From: Leeia oryzae DSM 17879
Lineage (GTDB): Bacteria > Pseudomonadota > Gammaproteobacteria > Burkholderiales > Leeiaceae
Direction of reading: 5' to 3'
Assembly (NCBI RefSeq): GCF_000376945.1
Contig: NZ_AQXU01000025.1
Location: 62,001 to 126,000 of the forward strand
Length of the DNA: 64,000 nt
The notes below the pieces were generated by a model that was given only the letters and a program-made list of their open reading frames with translations, did no database searches and was not told the DNA's origin. The translations under genes and the position numbers were made by a program. Shown piece by piece: positions 46,125-55,025 of this stretch; the stretch's first letter is position 1; each line of letters begins with the position of its first letter.

Positions 46125-46820
46125 TTATTGAATGGCTTCAAGCCACTTTGGCAGCATATCGACACACCACTGCGCCAGTTGCAAGGCGAACGCAGGTGTG
46201 TCATTGGCGGGAATGCCGGTTTGCTGTTGCAGGAAATACTCGGAAAGCCCTAACAATTGCTGCAATAAATGACGATCCTGACGGAACATCATGGCAATCC
46301 GCTCGGGTGTAGGTGCCTGATAATCGCCCATCCAGGCCTGCCACTGTACCAGCGTACGATAGCGGCACAGCTCTAGTACCGCATGCAAGAAATGGCCGCT
46401 ACCGGCCGGACCGGCAAACCACAAGGGCAACACACCCTCAAAGAATGGCTGAATGGCTGCCACAAAACGCTGGTACACCACCGCATCCCCCGACAACACC
46501 CACGGCATGCCTGCAGTAAAGGCATCTGGCGGACACTGGTCCAGGTAAGCGATATGGCGCTCATGAAAGTGCCTGCCATCGGTGAGTACGTCGTCCAGCC
46601 ACAAGGCCCGGGCATCAATCACCAGCAGGTCTTTGGCACCTGTCAGCATCTCTGGCTGTAGCCAGTGCTCGTCCCCCACCCTCACCAGCACTCCTGGTCC
46701 GCCACCAAGCCACGTTTCCAACTGTGCGGGTGTAATGCAGTCTGCTACTGGCAAAGCTGCTGGCACGGCCGTCATCCACCATTGCCGGGGCAAACCAGAG
46801 AAAGTATGAGCAATCCGCAC
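46125..46820 (-). CDS. uncharacterised 231-aa protein
   Basis: This gene has no family I recognise. GGAG six nt upstream of a GTG at 46820 supports that start rather than the GTG at 46832. The protein is soluble-looking and rich in Trp, Leu and Gln, with stretches such as KDLLVIDARALWLDDVL and FFEGVLPLWFAGPAGSGHFLHAVLELCRY. The GPAGSG stretch looks superficially like a nucleotide loop but lacks the following Lys-Ser/Thr. There is no signal peptide or membrane helix. It lies between the SCO gene and a LysR gene, all on the minus strand. Confidence 0.6.
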   Translation of the reverse strand: MRIAHTFSGLPRQWWMTAVPAALPVADCITPAQLETWLGGGPGVLVRVGDEHWLQPEMLTGAKDLLVIDARALWLDDVLTDGRHFHERHIAYLDQCPPDAFTAGMPWVLSGDAVVYQRFVAAIQPFFEGVLPLWFAGPAGSGHFLHAVLELCRYRTLVQWQAWMGDYQAPTPERIAMMFRQDRHLLQQLLGLSEYFLQQQTGIPANDTPAFALQLAQWCVDMLPKWLEAIQ

Positions 46821-46837
46821 CAGACACTCCACCAGAA

Positions 46838-46857
46838 GTTATAGCAGAAACTATAAC
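46838..46857 (-). promoter_or_regulatory. inverted repeat before the uncharacterised gene
   Basis: GTTATAG and CTATAAC (46838-46844, 46851-46857) flank six bases, 18 bp upstream of the GTG start. The minus strand contains TATAGT, a possible -10, inside it. It could be an operator overlapping the promoter. Confidence 0.35.
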
Positions 46858-46908
46858 AGACCCTCTGTAGCCCATGTCAGCTTTTTTGCACTGCAATAAA
46901 CCAGATAA

Positions 46909-47832
46909 TCACCCCTGCCTGGCATGTTGCAGGCATGACACAGCTTCTGCACGGGCCCAATCACAAAAGGATTTTACGGCAGGCCGGCACTCTGCATCCG
47001 GTAGTCGTAGCAAGTGGTAACAATAGGGGCCGCGCACCCGCTGCGGCAACACTTCGACCAGCCGGCCGGCACGGATGTCATCAATTACCGTTGGTAATGA
47101 GGCAATGGCCACGCCTTGCCCTGAAATAGCTGCCTCGATGGTCAGATACGTGTGCGAGAAACGCAAACCGGTGGTTCCTGCAGGTAGCTTGACCCCCAGC
47201 GCAGCCAGCCAGCGGAACCAGTCTATCTGCTCTGGAATGCGGTTTTCCGCCTCATCAAACAGCAATGGCAGATGGATCAGGTCTTTGGGGGCATTAATTT
47301 TTTTGTTCTTTTTGAGAAAAACCGGGCTGGCGACAACGCAAAATTCTTCGGCCATTAATATGTCTGACATGACGCCGTGATAAGGACCACTCCCCAGACG
47401 AATAGCCACATCCGTACCATCACGTAGAAAATCCACTGGCGCTACGGATGCCAGCAGCCTTAATTCAACTTCGGGTTCCTTTTCCCGCCACTGCCCCAGT
47501 CGGGGCATGAGCCAGCGGGTCACCAGACTGGGTGTTGCAGACACGGTTACCAGCCGGTCTTCCCCCCGGCGACTTTGCACAGTTTTCGACAGCGTCTCGA
47601 TTTGCGACAAGTGAGGGCGAATGCTGTCTGCATATCGCTTGCCCGCCGGCGTAAGGACAATGCCCCTGGCTTGCCGTAAAAACAGCGCCACACCCAGCCA
47701 GTTTTCCAGCTGCTTGACCTGATGGGCGACAGCGCCTGCGGACAGGAACAGCTCTTGCCCGGCCCGCTGGAAGCTTTCATGCCGTGCTGCCACTTCAAAT
47801 ACCCTGACCGCCGCAATGGGGAGTGCAGACAT
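46909..47832 (-). CDS. LysR-type regulator of the GcvA kind
   Basis: The 307-aa regulator opens ALPIAAVRVFEVAARHESFQRAGQELFLSAGAVAHQVKQLENWLG, the style of GcvA/AmpR-like LysR proteins, and has a full substrate-binding domain. It is divergent from an EamA-family exporter at 48183 across a 350-bp gap. A regulator-exporter pair is likely, with the exported metabolite as inducer. The effector is unknown. Confidence 0.93.
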   Translation of the reverse strand: MSALPIAAVRVFEVAARHESFQRAGQELFLSAGAVAHQVKQLENWLGVALFLRQARGIVLTPAGKRYADSIRPHLSQIETLSKTVQSRRGEDRLVTVSATPSLVTRWLMPRLGQWREKEPEVELRLLASVAPVDFLRDGTDVAIRLGSGPYHGVMSDILMAEEFCVVASPVFLKKNKKINAPKDLIHLPLLFDEAENRIPEQIDWFRWLAALGVKLPAGTTGLRFSHTYLTIEAAISGQGVAIASLPTVIDDIRAGRLVEVLPQRVRGPYCYHLLRLPDAECRPAVKSFCDWARAEAVSCLQHARQG

Positions 47833-47944
47833 AACCCTTAGCCCTTAAAATTTTGTGTCTCACGCACAAAAATATCCGTTTGCGCAACACTATGCAAGTC
47901 TTTAGAATCCGTTTTGAGTTTGCAAGAACTCGACTCTCTCCTCC

Positions 47945-47978
47945 AGGGGCCGGCGGTAGCGATACCGCCGTCACCCCT
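47945..47978 (+). other. strong GNRA-capped hairpin in the LysR/EamA intergenic region
   Basis: CGGCGGTA (47951-47958) and TACCGCCG (47963-47970) form a perfect 8-bp stem closed by GCGA, a GNRA tetraloop. An outer stem AGGGG/CCCCT (47945-47949, 47974-47978) extends it. The structure is about 205 nt before the EamA start. It could be part of a structured leader, but no riboswitch class matches. Elsewhere in 47833-48182 there is only a weak hairpin near 48130-48152. Confidence 0.4.
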
Positions 47979-48182
47979 GACTTACACCGCCAGTCGCCCG
48001 CCATCACAATAACAAGCGACATGTAGTACCTTCCACTGACTGCCAGACAACGTAGACAAGTAGCAACCGGTTTTGTTGGGATCCATTGACGATCCAGCTT
48101 GACCCTGCCGCTATTTTAGCTTGCCATATCATGCGCTTTGTTCATGACAAAACGCTTAACGTGACTACATTGCCGGGTAAAC

Positions 48183-49082
48183 ATGCCAGATTCACAACAC
48201 ACGTCCAAACATACTTTTGCCGGAATCATCCTGATTCTGACGTCCGCAGCCTGCTTTGGCAGTATGGCCTTGTTCGCCAAGCTAGCCTACGCGGATGGTG
48301 TCAGCCGTTCATCGCTACTGCTGCTGCGCTTTGGCATTGCCGCCCTGATGGTATTGCCGATTGTATTGCTGCAAAAAGGCCGCGTGCCGGAACGCAAACA
48401 TTTTATCGGCTTTTGCATCATGGGGGGCGTTCTCTATACCCTGCAAGCCCAGTCCTATTTTGGCGCACTACAGTATGCCAGTAGCGGGTTAGTCGCTTTA
48501 TTGCTGTATACGTTCCCGGTCATGGTCACTTTAATTACAGCTGCACTGGGTTGGGAGAAACTGACCCTCAAACGTGTCATCCCGCTGGGGATAGCCCTGC
48601 TGGGCACCCTGCTGACGCTGGATGGCCAGTTAGGCGGCTCGCCGCTGGGCATCATGCTGGGCATGGGGGCGGCCGTTGCTTATTCTGTCTACATTGTCAT
48701 GGGTAGCCGGCTGAAGGGAGACCCGATGGTCGGGACGCTGATCATCCTGACCACGGCCTTTATGACCAATTCGGTGTTTGCCTTCAGGGAAGGCCTGCAC
48801 CTGCCCAATACTGCACAGGGCTGGTGGCCGGTACTCGCCATTGCAGCCATCTGCACTGTCCTTGCCGTATCCACATTCTTTATGGGCATGCGCCACGTTG
48901 GCCCCAGCCAGGCTTCCATCCTGTCGACCTTTGAACCGGTCGTTACCATCACGCTGGGCGCCCTCTTCCTGAACGAGCATTTCAGCTTGCAACAAGGGGC
49001 TGGCGGGGTCATGGTCTTGTTTGCAGTGGTGATGCTGGCCAGAAGCACCCACAAGCCCAAGCCCGGTATTCAGAAAAAATGA
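48183..49082 (+). CDS. DMT-superfamily EamA transporter (putative metabolite exporter)
   Basis: The 299-aa protein has ten expected membrane segments arranged as two EamA repeats. Conserved points are the first-repeat ALQYASSGLVALLLYTFPVMVTLI and the second-repeat GPSQASILSTFEPVVTITLGALFLNEHFS. Members export amino acids and other small metabolites. The divergent LysR gene probably regulates it. The substrate is not determinable. No clear ribosome site precedes ATG 48183. Confidence 0.92.
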   Translation: MPDSQHTSKHTFAGIILILTSAACFGSMALFAKLAYADGVSRSSLLLLRFGIAALMVLPIVLLQKGRVPERKHFIGFCIMGGVLYTLQAQSYFGALQYASSGLVALLLYTFPVMVTLITAALGWEKLTLKRVIPLGIALLGTLLTLDGQLGGSPLGIMLGMGAAVAYSVYIVMGSRLKGDPMVGTLIILTTAFMTNSVFAFREGLHLPNTAQGWWPVLAIAAICTVLAVSTFFMGMRHVGPSQASILSTFEPVVTITLGALFLNEHFSLQQGAGGVMVLFAVVMLARSTHKPKPGIQKK

Positions 49083-49235
49083 ATAATTGCGTCGCAACAT
49101 TGTTATCCGCTAAATCACGAATTGCGGTTAAAATAGCGGTCAAATTAGACTTATCTTCAGCAAAATTCATCTAAAAGGCTGGGTTTATACCGCAATGCGG
49201 AACAACACCACCTGAACAGCAGGAAAGGGACTGGC

Positions 49236-50885
49236 ATGGAACGTGAATATATGGATTACGACGTGGTTGTCGTGGGTGGCGGGCCGTCCGGGCTGGCCTC
49301 TGCAATCCGTCTGAAACAACTGGCCAACGAAAAAGGCCAGGAACTCTCCGTTGTCGTGCTGGAAAAAGGGTCCGAAATTGGCGCACACATCCTGTCTGGC
49401 GCCATCATGGATCCGCGCGCCCTCTCTGAGCTGATCCCTGACTGGAAAGAAAAAGGCGCACCGCTGAATACACCGGTGACCGAAGACCGTTTCTTCTTTC
49501 TGACCGAAACCGAAGCGACACGTGCCCCGAACTGGCTACTGCCATCTACCCTGCACAACGATGGTAACTACATCATCAGTCTGGGCAATGTCTGCCGCTG
49601 GCTGGCGCAGGAAGCCGAAGCACTGGGCGTGGAGATTTTCCCCGGCTTTACGGCCTCGCAAGTCCTGTTTGACGATGAAGGCACCTGTGTTCGCGGCGTC
49701 ATTACCGGCGACATGGGCGTGGCCAAAGACGGTAGCCAGAAAGGCGAATACACCCCGGGCATGGAACTGCGCGGCAAGTACACCCTGTTTGCCGAAGGTT
49801 GCCGTGGCCACCTTGGGAAGCAGCTGATCAAGCACTTTGGCCTGGACGAAGGCAAAGATGCACAAAGTTACAGTATCGGCATCAAAGAGCTGTGGGACAT
49901 CGACCCGGCCAAACATCAGGAAGGTCTGGCCATCCACACCGCTGGCTGGCCATTGTCTACCGACACCTATGGCGGCAGCTTCCTGTATCACGCAGAGAAC
50001 AACCAGGTCTCCATCGGTATGGTAGTAGGTCTGGGGTACAGCAACCCGTACCTGTCTCCATTTGAAGAATTCCAGCGTTACAAGCAGCACCCGGCCATCC
50101 GCCAGTATCTGGAAGGGGGGCGTCGGGTGGCTTATGGTGCCCGTGCCATTGTGACGGGTGGCATTCAGGCACTGCCGGAACTGAGCTTCCCGGGGGGAGC
50201 ACTGGTAGGTGACGATGCCGGCATGCTGAACGTACCGCGCATCAAGGGTAGCCATGCCGCCATCAAGAGCGGCATGCTGGCGGCCGAAGCCGCATTTGAA
50301 GCGCTCGTGGCAAAACGCAGCCAGGACAAACTGACCGGCTACACCCAGCGTTTTGAAGACAGCTGGCTGGCCGAAGAATTGCACCGCGCGCGTAACTTCA
50401 AGCCGTGGATGAGCAAAGGCGGTCTGTGGTGGGGTACTTTGCTGGCCGGGATCGACCAGAAAGTACTGGGCGGCAATGCGCCATGGACCCTGCACAACCG
50501 CAAACCGGACAACGAGAAGCTGAAACTAGCCGCCGAGTGCGAGCGTATCCAGTACCCGAAACCGGATGGCAAGATTTCGTTTGACCGTCTGTCATCGGTA
50601 TTCTTGTCCAATACCAACCATGAAGAAGACCAGCCTTGCCATCTGACCCTGAAGGATGCAGGGGTACCGATCAAGGTGAATCTGGCCAATTTTGACGCGC
50701 CCGAGCAGCGCTACTGCCCGGCCGGTGTGTACGAGATTGTGCAGGAGGCCTCTGGCGAATCCCGCTTGCAGATCAATGCGCAGAACTGCGTGCATTGCAA
50801 GACCTGTGACATCAAGGATCCAACCCAGAACATCAACTGGGTGGTGCCTGAAGGTGGTGGCGGTCCTAACTACCCGAACATGTAA
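49236..50885 (+). CDS. electron transfer flavoprotein-ubiquinone oxidoreductase
   Basis: The 549-aa ETF-QO passes electrons from ETF (fed by fatty-acid and amino-acid dehydrogenases) to ubiquinone. It has an N-terminal FAD fold (VVVVGGGPSGLASAIRLKQ), the ubiquinone-binding central region, and a C-terminal 4Fe-4S site. The Cys residues are in RYCPAGVYE and QNCVHCKTCDIKDPTQNINW. The length is standard. AGGAAAGGGA precedes the ATG. The etfAB genes are not nearby. It is monocistronic, with a terminator after the stop. Confidence 0.97.
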   Translation: MEREYMDYDVVVVGGGPSGLASAIRLKQLANEKGQELSVVVLEKGSEIGAHILSGAIMDPRALSELIPDWKEKGAPLNTPVTEDRFFFLTETEATRAPNWLLPSTLHNDGNYIISLGNVCRWLAQEAEALGVEIFPGFTASQVLFDDEGTCVRGVITGDMGVAKDGSQKGEYTPGMELRGKYTLFAEGCRGHLGKQLIKHFGLDEGKDAQSYSIGIKELWDIDPAKHQEGLAIHTAGWPLSTDTYGGSFLYHAENNQVSIGMVVGLGYSNPYLSPFEEFQRYKQHPAIRQYLEGGRRVAYGARAIVTGGIQALPELSFPGGALVGDDAGMLNVPRIKGSHAAIKSGMLAAEAAFEALVAKRSQDKLTGYTQRFEDSWLAEELHRARNFKPWMSKGGLWWGTLLAGIDQKVLGGNAPWTLHNRKPDNEKLKLAAECERIQYPKPDGKISFDRLSSVFLSNTNHEEDQPCHLTLKDAGVPIKVNLANFDAPEQRYCPAGVYEIVQEASGESRLQINAQNCVHCKTCDIKDPTQNINWVVPEGGGGPNYPNM

Positions 50886-50915
50886 GCAAGACGGCCCAAT
50901 AGGCGCCATAGGCAA

Positions 50916-50950
50916 ACAAAAAGCCGCTCGTTTACCGGGCGGCTTTTTGT
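50916..50950. terminator. bidirectional terminator after ETF-QO
   Basis: ACAAAAAGCCGC (from 50916) pairs with GCGGCTTTTTGT (to 50950), extended by three more pairs including one G-T. T-runs lie on both strands, between convergent genes. Confidence 0.88.
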
Positions 50951-50969
50951 TTGTTGCCGCTTTTGGGTA

Positions 50970-51728
50970 TTACGGCGTAAATGAGGACGGGGCCATCTCT
51001 GCCATCACGTCATCAAACACTTTCTGCGCATTGATTTTGGCAATGCCCTGGTTAAACAGGTTACGCAGGCGCAGGCCCTGTGGCGTCTTCTGGAAGAAGA
51101 TATATACGGGCTTTTCATCCAGCACTTCCCCCTGGAACCTCAATAACTTTGCATTGACACCCAGCGAGGCTGAGTGCGACAGATAGTAATTGAACACATA
51201 CAAGTCGATCAGGGCCAGATCAATCCGGTTGGCGGCAAGTTTGGTCAGATTGTTCTCATCGGAGACGGCCATGTCGATGGAAAAATTCCTGTCACTGGCC
51301 CGGCGATCAAATTCAGGCGTATTGACATAGCCCTGCACCAGCCCGACACGAGTTGACGGCAGCAGTCTTGCTGTTGACCAGAAAACCGGTTTGGCGCGTT
51401 GTTCGGCAAACCCGACCCGGCTGGCAGCAATTTTCTCGGAGATATACCCACTGAGTGCACGTGACTGAGAGTAATAGGCAGGCATATAGCCGGCATATTT
51501 GGGATTGCTTGTCCCGTCCTGTACGGTCCGTTGCCATGGCAGGAAGTCATAGCGGATATCAATGTCCATGGCCTTGAACGCAGCCGTGACTACGGCAGTG
51601 GCAGCCCCCTGTCTTGGCAAGGTGGCGCCCATATATGGTGGCCACTCTGTTCCTGCCATCACGACGGTTTCTGCCCTGCCACACATACCCGTCAACAACA
51701 GTAATAAGGCCACACAACCACGACGCAT
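50970..51728 (-). CDS. family 3-type periplasmic substrate-binding protein
   Basis: The 252-aa product has a signal peptide (MRRGCVALLLLLTGMCGRA) and starts the mature part with ETVVMAGTEWPPYMG, a common form for family 3 binding proteins. The region GYMPAYYSQSRALSGYISEKI and the ending IAKINAQKVFDDVMAEM are also typical. The pattern resembles orphan binding proteins that act with signalling or distant transporters. GGGGGA precedes ATG 51728. No permease gene is adjacent and the ligand is unknown. Confidence 0.82.
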   Translation of the reverse strand: MRRGCVALLLLLTGMCGRAETVVMAGTEWPPYMGATLPRQGAATAVVTAAFKAMDIDIRYDFLPWQRTVQDGTSNPKYAGYMPAYYSQSRALSGYISEKIAASRVGFAEQRAKPVFWSTARLLPSTRVGLVQGYVNTPEFDRRASDRNFSIDMAVSDENNLTKLAANRIDLALIDLYVFNYYLSHSASLGVNAKLLRFQGEVLDEKPVYIFFQKTPQGLRLRNLFNQGIAKINAQKVFDDVMAEMAPSSFTP

Positions 51729-51898
51729 TTTTCCCCCAAGCAAGATTCAAAAGGCATGTCTAAATAATATTAATTCATATTCAGCATATGAGAGCCCGCT
51801 GCATGGGTCAAGTGTAAGTTAGAAATTAATGCGCACACCAGCCTGCATGTCAGAACAAAATGTCTGTTGACAGACCCGTTGACAGAGACGGCACCATG

Positions 51899-51932
51899 AA
51901 GAAAAACCTCACGCATCGGTGAGGTTTTTCTT
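51899..51932 (-). terminator. terminator of the polyamine operon
   Basis: AAGAAAAACCTCAC (51899-51912) pairs perfectly with GTGAGGTTTTTCTT (51919-51932) around a 6-nt loop. It lies about 40 nt beyond the amidohydrolase stop, ending the minus-strand operon. Confidence 0.9.
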
Positions 51933-51970
51933 GGTTACGACAAGTTACATCGGCTACTGCTTGCAGAAGA

Positions 51971-53002
51971 TTATCGCCCCTCATACCCCAGCAAAACATT
52001 CACGGCATTGATGCCGATGTCTTCTACCGCATAGCCACCTTCCATAACAAACAGGGTCGGGCAGCCAATATCCTTGATGTATTGCCCCATTTTCAGGTAA
52101 TCATCGTTTTCCAGCTTGAACTGGCTGATCGGGTCATCCTTGAAGGTGTCTACCCCCAGAGAGATCAGTAACACATCCGGTGCATAGACTTTCAGCTTGC
52201 GGACAGAGTCAGCCAGCGCAGCTTCATAGACTTTCCAGTCTGACCCGTGCGGCAGCGGATAATTGTGGTTAAAGCCAAAGCCAGGGCCGGCACCGTATTC
52301 ATCGGCAAAACCCAGGAAGTGCGGGTATTCCACCAGCGGGTCTCCATGAATCGACACAAACATCACGTCCGAACGGTCATAGAAAATGCTCTGGGTCCCA
52401 TTGCCATGGTGATAGTCGACATCCAGGATGGCGACTTTTTTGGCGCCACGGTCCAGAAAACCCTGGGCGGCAATGGCCACATTGTTCAGGTAGCAATAGC
52501 CCCCCATATAGTCGGCAGCGGCATGGTGGCCTGGCGGACGGCACAGGGCAAACGCGCTCTGCTCGCCGTTTACCATGGCTTGCATGGCCGTCAGAGCCAC
52601 GTTGGCACTCTGGCGAATGGCTTCCCATGTACCGGCGGTAATCGGTACGCCAGCGTCCATGGCAAAATACCCCAGCTGGCCATCAATATCAGTCGGGATG
52701 CGGTCTGTACGCAAACCGCGGACCGGCCATACCAGTGGCAGGGCATCATGGGTACGCCCCAGCGCGCTCCATTGTGCCCAGGCGGTTTCCAGAAACTGGA
52801 CGTACGCTGCAGAGTGCACGCGCAGCAATGGCGACTTGCCAAATTCGTCCGGGCCGCGCACATCACCGAGACCTACCTTTTTTACCCGTTCCAATACCAT
52901 GTCGGCGCGGCTTGGCATCTCGAAGCAGGGCTGCAGTTTTCCGTCCATCAATTCAGCCTGCCCGTGATGCAGGCGATGGGTATCACTATATATGCTGAGC
53001 AT
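51971..53002 (-). CDS. acetylpolyamine amidohydrolase (histone deacetylase family)
   Basis: The 343-aa zinc hydrolase belongs to the HDAC-like superfamily. Catalytic features are the tandem His of RPPGHHAA, the metal ligands DVDYHHGNGT, and the late LISLGVDTFKDDP (metal Asp) and MEGGY motif. The first residues (MLSIYSDTHRLHHGQAELMDGKLQPCFEMPSR) match bacterial acetylpolyamine amidohydrolases, which deacetylate acetylputrescine, acetylcadaverine or acetylspermidine. It is the last gene of a polyamine ABC-transport operon, which supports that substrate. GGAGAA supports ATG 53002. Confidence 0.93.
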   Translation of the reverse strand: MLSIYSDTHRLHHGQAELMDGKLQPCFEMPSRADMVLERVKKVGLGDVRGPDEFGKSPLLRVHSAAYVQFLETAWAQWSALGRTHDALPLVWPVRGLRTDRIPTDIDGQLGYFAMDAGVPITAGTWEAIRQSANVALTAMQAMVNGEQSAFALCRPPGHHAAADYMGGYCYLNNVAIAAQGFLDRGAKKVAILDVDYHHGNGTQSIFYDRSDVMFVSIHGDPLVEYPHFLGFADEYGAGPGFGFNHNYPLPHGSDWKVYEAALADSVRKLKVYAPDVLLISLGVDTFKDDPISQFKLENDDYLKMGQYIKDIGCPTLFVMEGGYAVEDIGINAVNVLLGYEGR

Positions 53003-53055
53003 AGGTTCTCCAGTCGTCTTGGGTAACATGGTTACCGGTAAAAATGCGTAGCCCT

Positions 53056-53107
53056 CCCCGTCACCCCCTGACCTGCAGGGGGCTAGTCGGTTTCAGTCAC
53101 GACGGGG
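53056..53107 (-). promoter_or_regulatory. nested hairpins between potF and the amidohydrolase gene
   Basis: CCCCCTG (53064-53070) pairs with CAGGGGG (53076-53082), and an outer CCCCGTC (53056-53062) pairs with GACGGGG (53101-53107). On the minus strand a five-T run follows about 12 nt later. It may be a partial terminator or an mRNA-processing site lowering amidohydrolase output relative to the binding protein. Confidence 0.45.
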
Positions 53108-53118
53108 ATAGGGGGAAA

Positions 53119-54153
53119 TTACTTCTTCAGCTTGGTCCAGACCTTGTCACGCAAGGCCAGGGCTTTGGGTGAACAGACCTTGTTAGGTACAAACCGGCTC
53201 TTGAAGGCTGCTGGGGTATTCACGGCCGGATCACTGCGCAGTGATTCATCCATGAACTTGTCAGAGCCTTTAATGGCGTTGTTATAGCCGGTAAAATTAG
53301 ATGCAATGGCAATGTTTTCTGGTGCCATCATCCAGTTGATGAATTTCAGTGCGTTGTCTTTGTTCTTTGCCCCTTTCGGAATGGCAAAGTTATCGTTCCA
53401 GAACGGCATGCCTTCTTTCGGATAGACAAACACGGCCGTTTTCAGTTTCTCTTTGGTGCGGTGGGCGGCGCCGTTCCACTGGTGATGCATGATGACCTCT
53501 TTGGCCTGCATCCGTTCGATGGTGCCGTCAGAGTTGTACATGGCCAGCATCGGCTTTTGTTTCATCAGGGTGTCCAGAATTTTCTGGGCTTGCTTAGGGT
53601 CTTCGGTGCACTGATCGATCTTCAGGTACAGCGAGGCGGCCACAAACATGTCGTTCATGTCGTTAAGCGCTACAACCTGCCCTTTCAGCTCTGCTGGCGG
53701 TTCAAAGAACGACTTCCAGCTGTCTGGCAATTTGCCGCCCGGTACGCGGGCAGAGTCATAGGTAAAGCCGGTCACGCCCCACATGTATGGTGCAGAGTAA
53801 GAACGGGTCGGGTCGAAGAACGGTTTGTTTAGCGGTGCGGTGACATTCTTGAAGTTGGGCAGCTTGTTGATTTCCACCTTGTCCAGCAGCCCCTCGGCCA
53901 CCATGATCTTGACCATGTAATCCGATGGCACGATCACGTCGTAACCGGTTGCGCCGGCTTTGAGCTTAGCCAACAGCGATTCATTGCTGTCGTAGACGTC
54001 CAGGTTAACCTTCACGCCGGTGTCTTTCTCGAATTTTTTCAAGAGATCCAGCGGAATGTAATCCGACCAGTTATACAGGTTCAGCTCACCACCAGCGTGT
54101 ACCACGCCAGAAAATGCGAATGCAGTCATCAGGGCTATTGCACGACGTTTCAT
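53119..54153 (-). CDS. potF: polyamine ABC transporter substrate-binding protein (PotF/PotD type)
   Basis: The 344-aa periplasmic protein has a signal peptide (MKRRAIALMTAFAFSGVVHA) and a mature start GGELNLYNWSDYIPLDLLKKFEKDTGVKVNLD, nearly diagnostic for PotF/SpuD proteins. YDVIVPSDYMVKIM and the Trp/Asp ligand residues follow. It captures polyamines, possibly acetylated ones given the downstream amidohydrolase. It lies after the permease genes (order GHI-F), unlike E. coli potFGHI. GGAGAG precedes the ATG. Confidence 0.95.
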   Translation of the reverse strand: MKRRAIALMTAFAFSGVVHAGGELNLYNWSDYIPLDLLKKFEKDTGVKVNLDVYDSNESLLAKLKAGATGYDVIVPSDYMVKIMVAEGLLDKVEINKLPNFKNVTAPLNKPFFDPTRSYSAPYMWGVTGFTYDSARVPGGKLPDSWKSFFEPPAELKGQVVALNDMNDMFVAASLYLKIDQCTEDPKQAQKILDTLMKQKPMLAMYNSDGTIERMQAKEVIMHHQWNGAAHRTKEKLKTAVFVYPKEGMPFWNDNFAIPKGAKNKDNALKFINWMMAPENIAIASNFTGYNNAIKGSDKFMDESLRSDPAVNTPAAFKSRFVPNKVCSPKALALRDKVWTKLKK

Positions 54154-54233
54154 CTTTGACTCTCCTCATCAAGTACGCAAGAAATGACTACTTGTTAACA
54201 GCAAAACACGTTCTCACTGCACAACCGAAAAAC

Positions 54234-55025
54234 CTACTGCTTGACCCGGCCTACCAGCCAGGACAGGATCACGAACAGGATGGACACCAGCAACATCATG
54301 GCTGAAATGGCATTGACCTCCGGGGTAATGCCCATGCGGATCATGCCGAAGATATACACCGGCAGGGTCGTCGCCCCTGCGCCCGCCACAAAGAAGGTGA
54401 TCACAAAATCATCCAACGAAATGATGAACGCCAGCATCGCACCGGAGACCACACCCGGCATCAGCAAAGGCAAGGTAATGCGCCAGAAGGTGGCCCAAGG
54501 GGTGGCGTACAGGTCGGACGCGGCTTCTTTATAGCGCGGGTCCATGCCTTCCAGGCGGGCACGGATCGGCATGTAGGCAAACGGGATGCAGAACACCACG
54601 TGCGCCACCAGCACCGACAACAGACCAAGCTCCATGCCGATGGCCAGAAAGAACAACAGCGAAGCCACCGCAGTGACGATTTCCGGTGCCAGCAGCGGCA
54701 AACCCAGCATGGCATTGATGACCGACTGGCCACGGAATGTCGGTCCGGACATCGCCAGCGCCGCCAGCGTGGCAAACACGGTGGAGACCACGGTAGCGCA
54801 AGAGGCGATGATCAGCGAGTTTTTGGCGGCCCGCATGATATTGGGGTTATCCAGCACCACGCTGTACCATTGCAGGGAAAACCCGCTCCAGATGGTGGCC
54901 ACCTTGTTGGCGTTGAACGACAGCACGATCAGGATCAGGATCGGCAGGTACAGGTACACCATGGCGAACCATGCGGTACCCGCCACGCCGCGGAAGCGCC
55001 ATAAAGGATTCACGGAAGTTGTCAT
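54234..55025 (-). CDS. potI: polyamine ABC transporter permease PotI
   Basis: The 263-aa inner-membrane permease has about six hydrophobic spans. It contains the binding-protein-dependent permease EAA motif (EAASDLYATPWATFWRITLPLLMPGV). Together with PotH it forms the channel for PotF-delivered polyamine. Its ATG overlaps the potH stop (ATGA). An 80-bp gap separates it from potF. Confidence 0.94.
   Translation of the reverse strand: MTTSVNPLWRFRGVAGTAWFAMVYLYLPILILIVLSFNANKVATIWSGFSLQWYSVVLDNPNIMRAAKNSLIIASCATVVSTVFATLAALAMSGPTFRGQSVINAMLGLPLLAPEIVTAVASLLFFLAIGMELGLLSVLVAHVVFCIPFAYMPIRARLEGMDPRYKEAASDLYATPWATFWRITLPLLMPGVVSGAMLAFIISLDDFVITFFVAGAGATTLPVYIFGMIRMGITPEVNAISAMMLLVSILFVILSWLVGRVKQ

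Noticed and set aside
51858-51890. Direct repeat GTTGACAGA downstream of the polyamine operon
   Set aside because: Only two 9-bp copies near a terminator; insufficient for a mobile-element or attachment-site claim.
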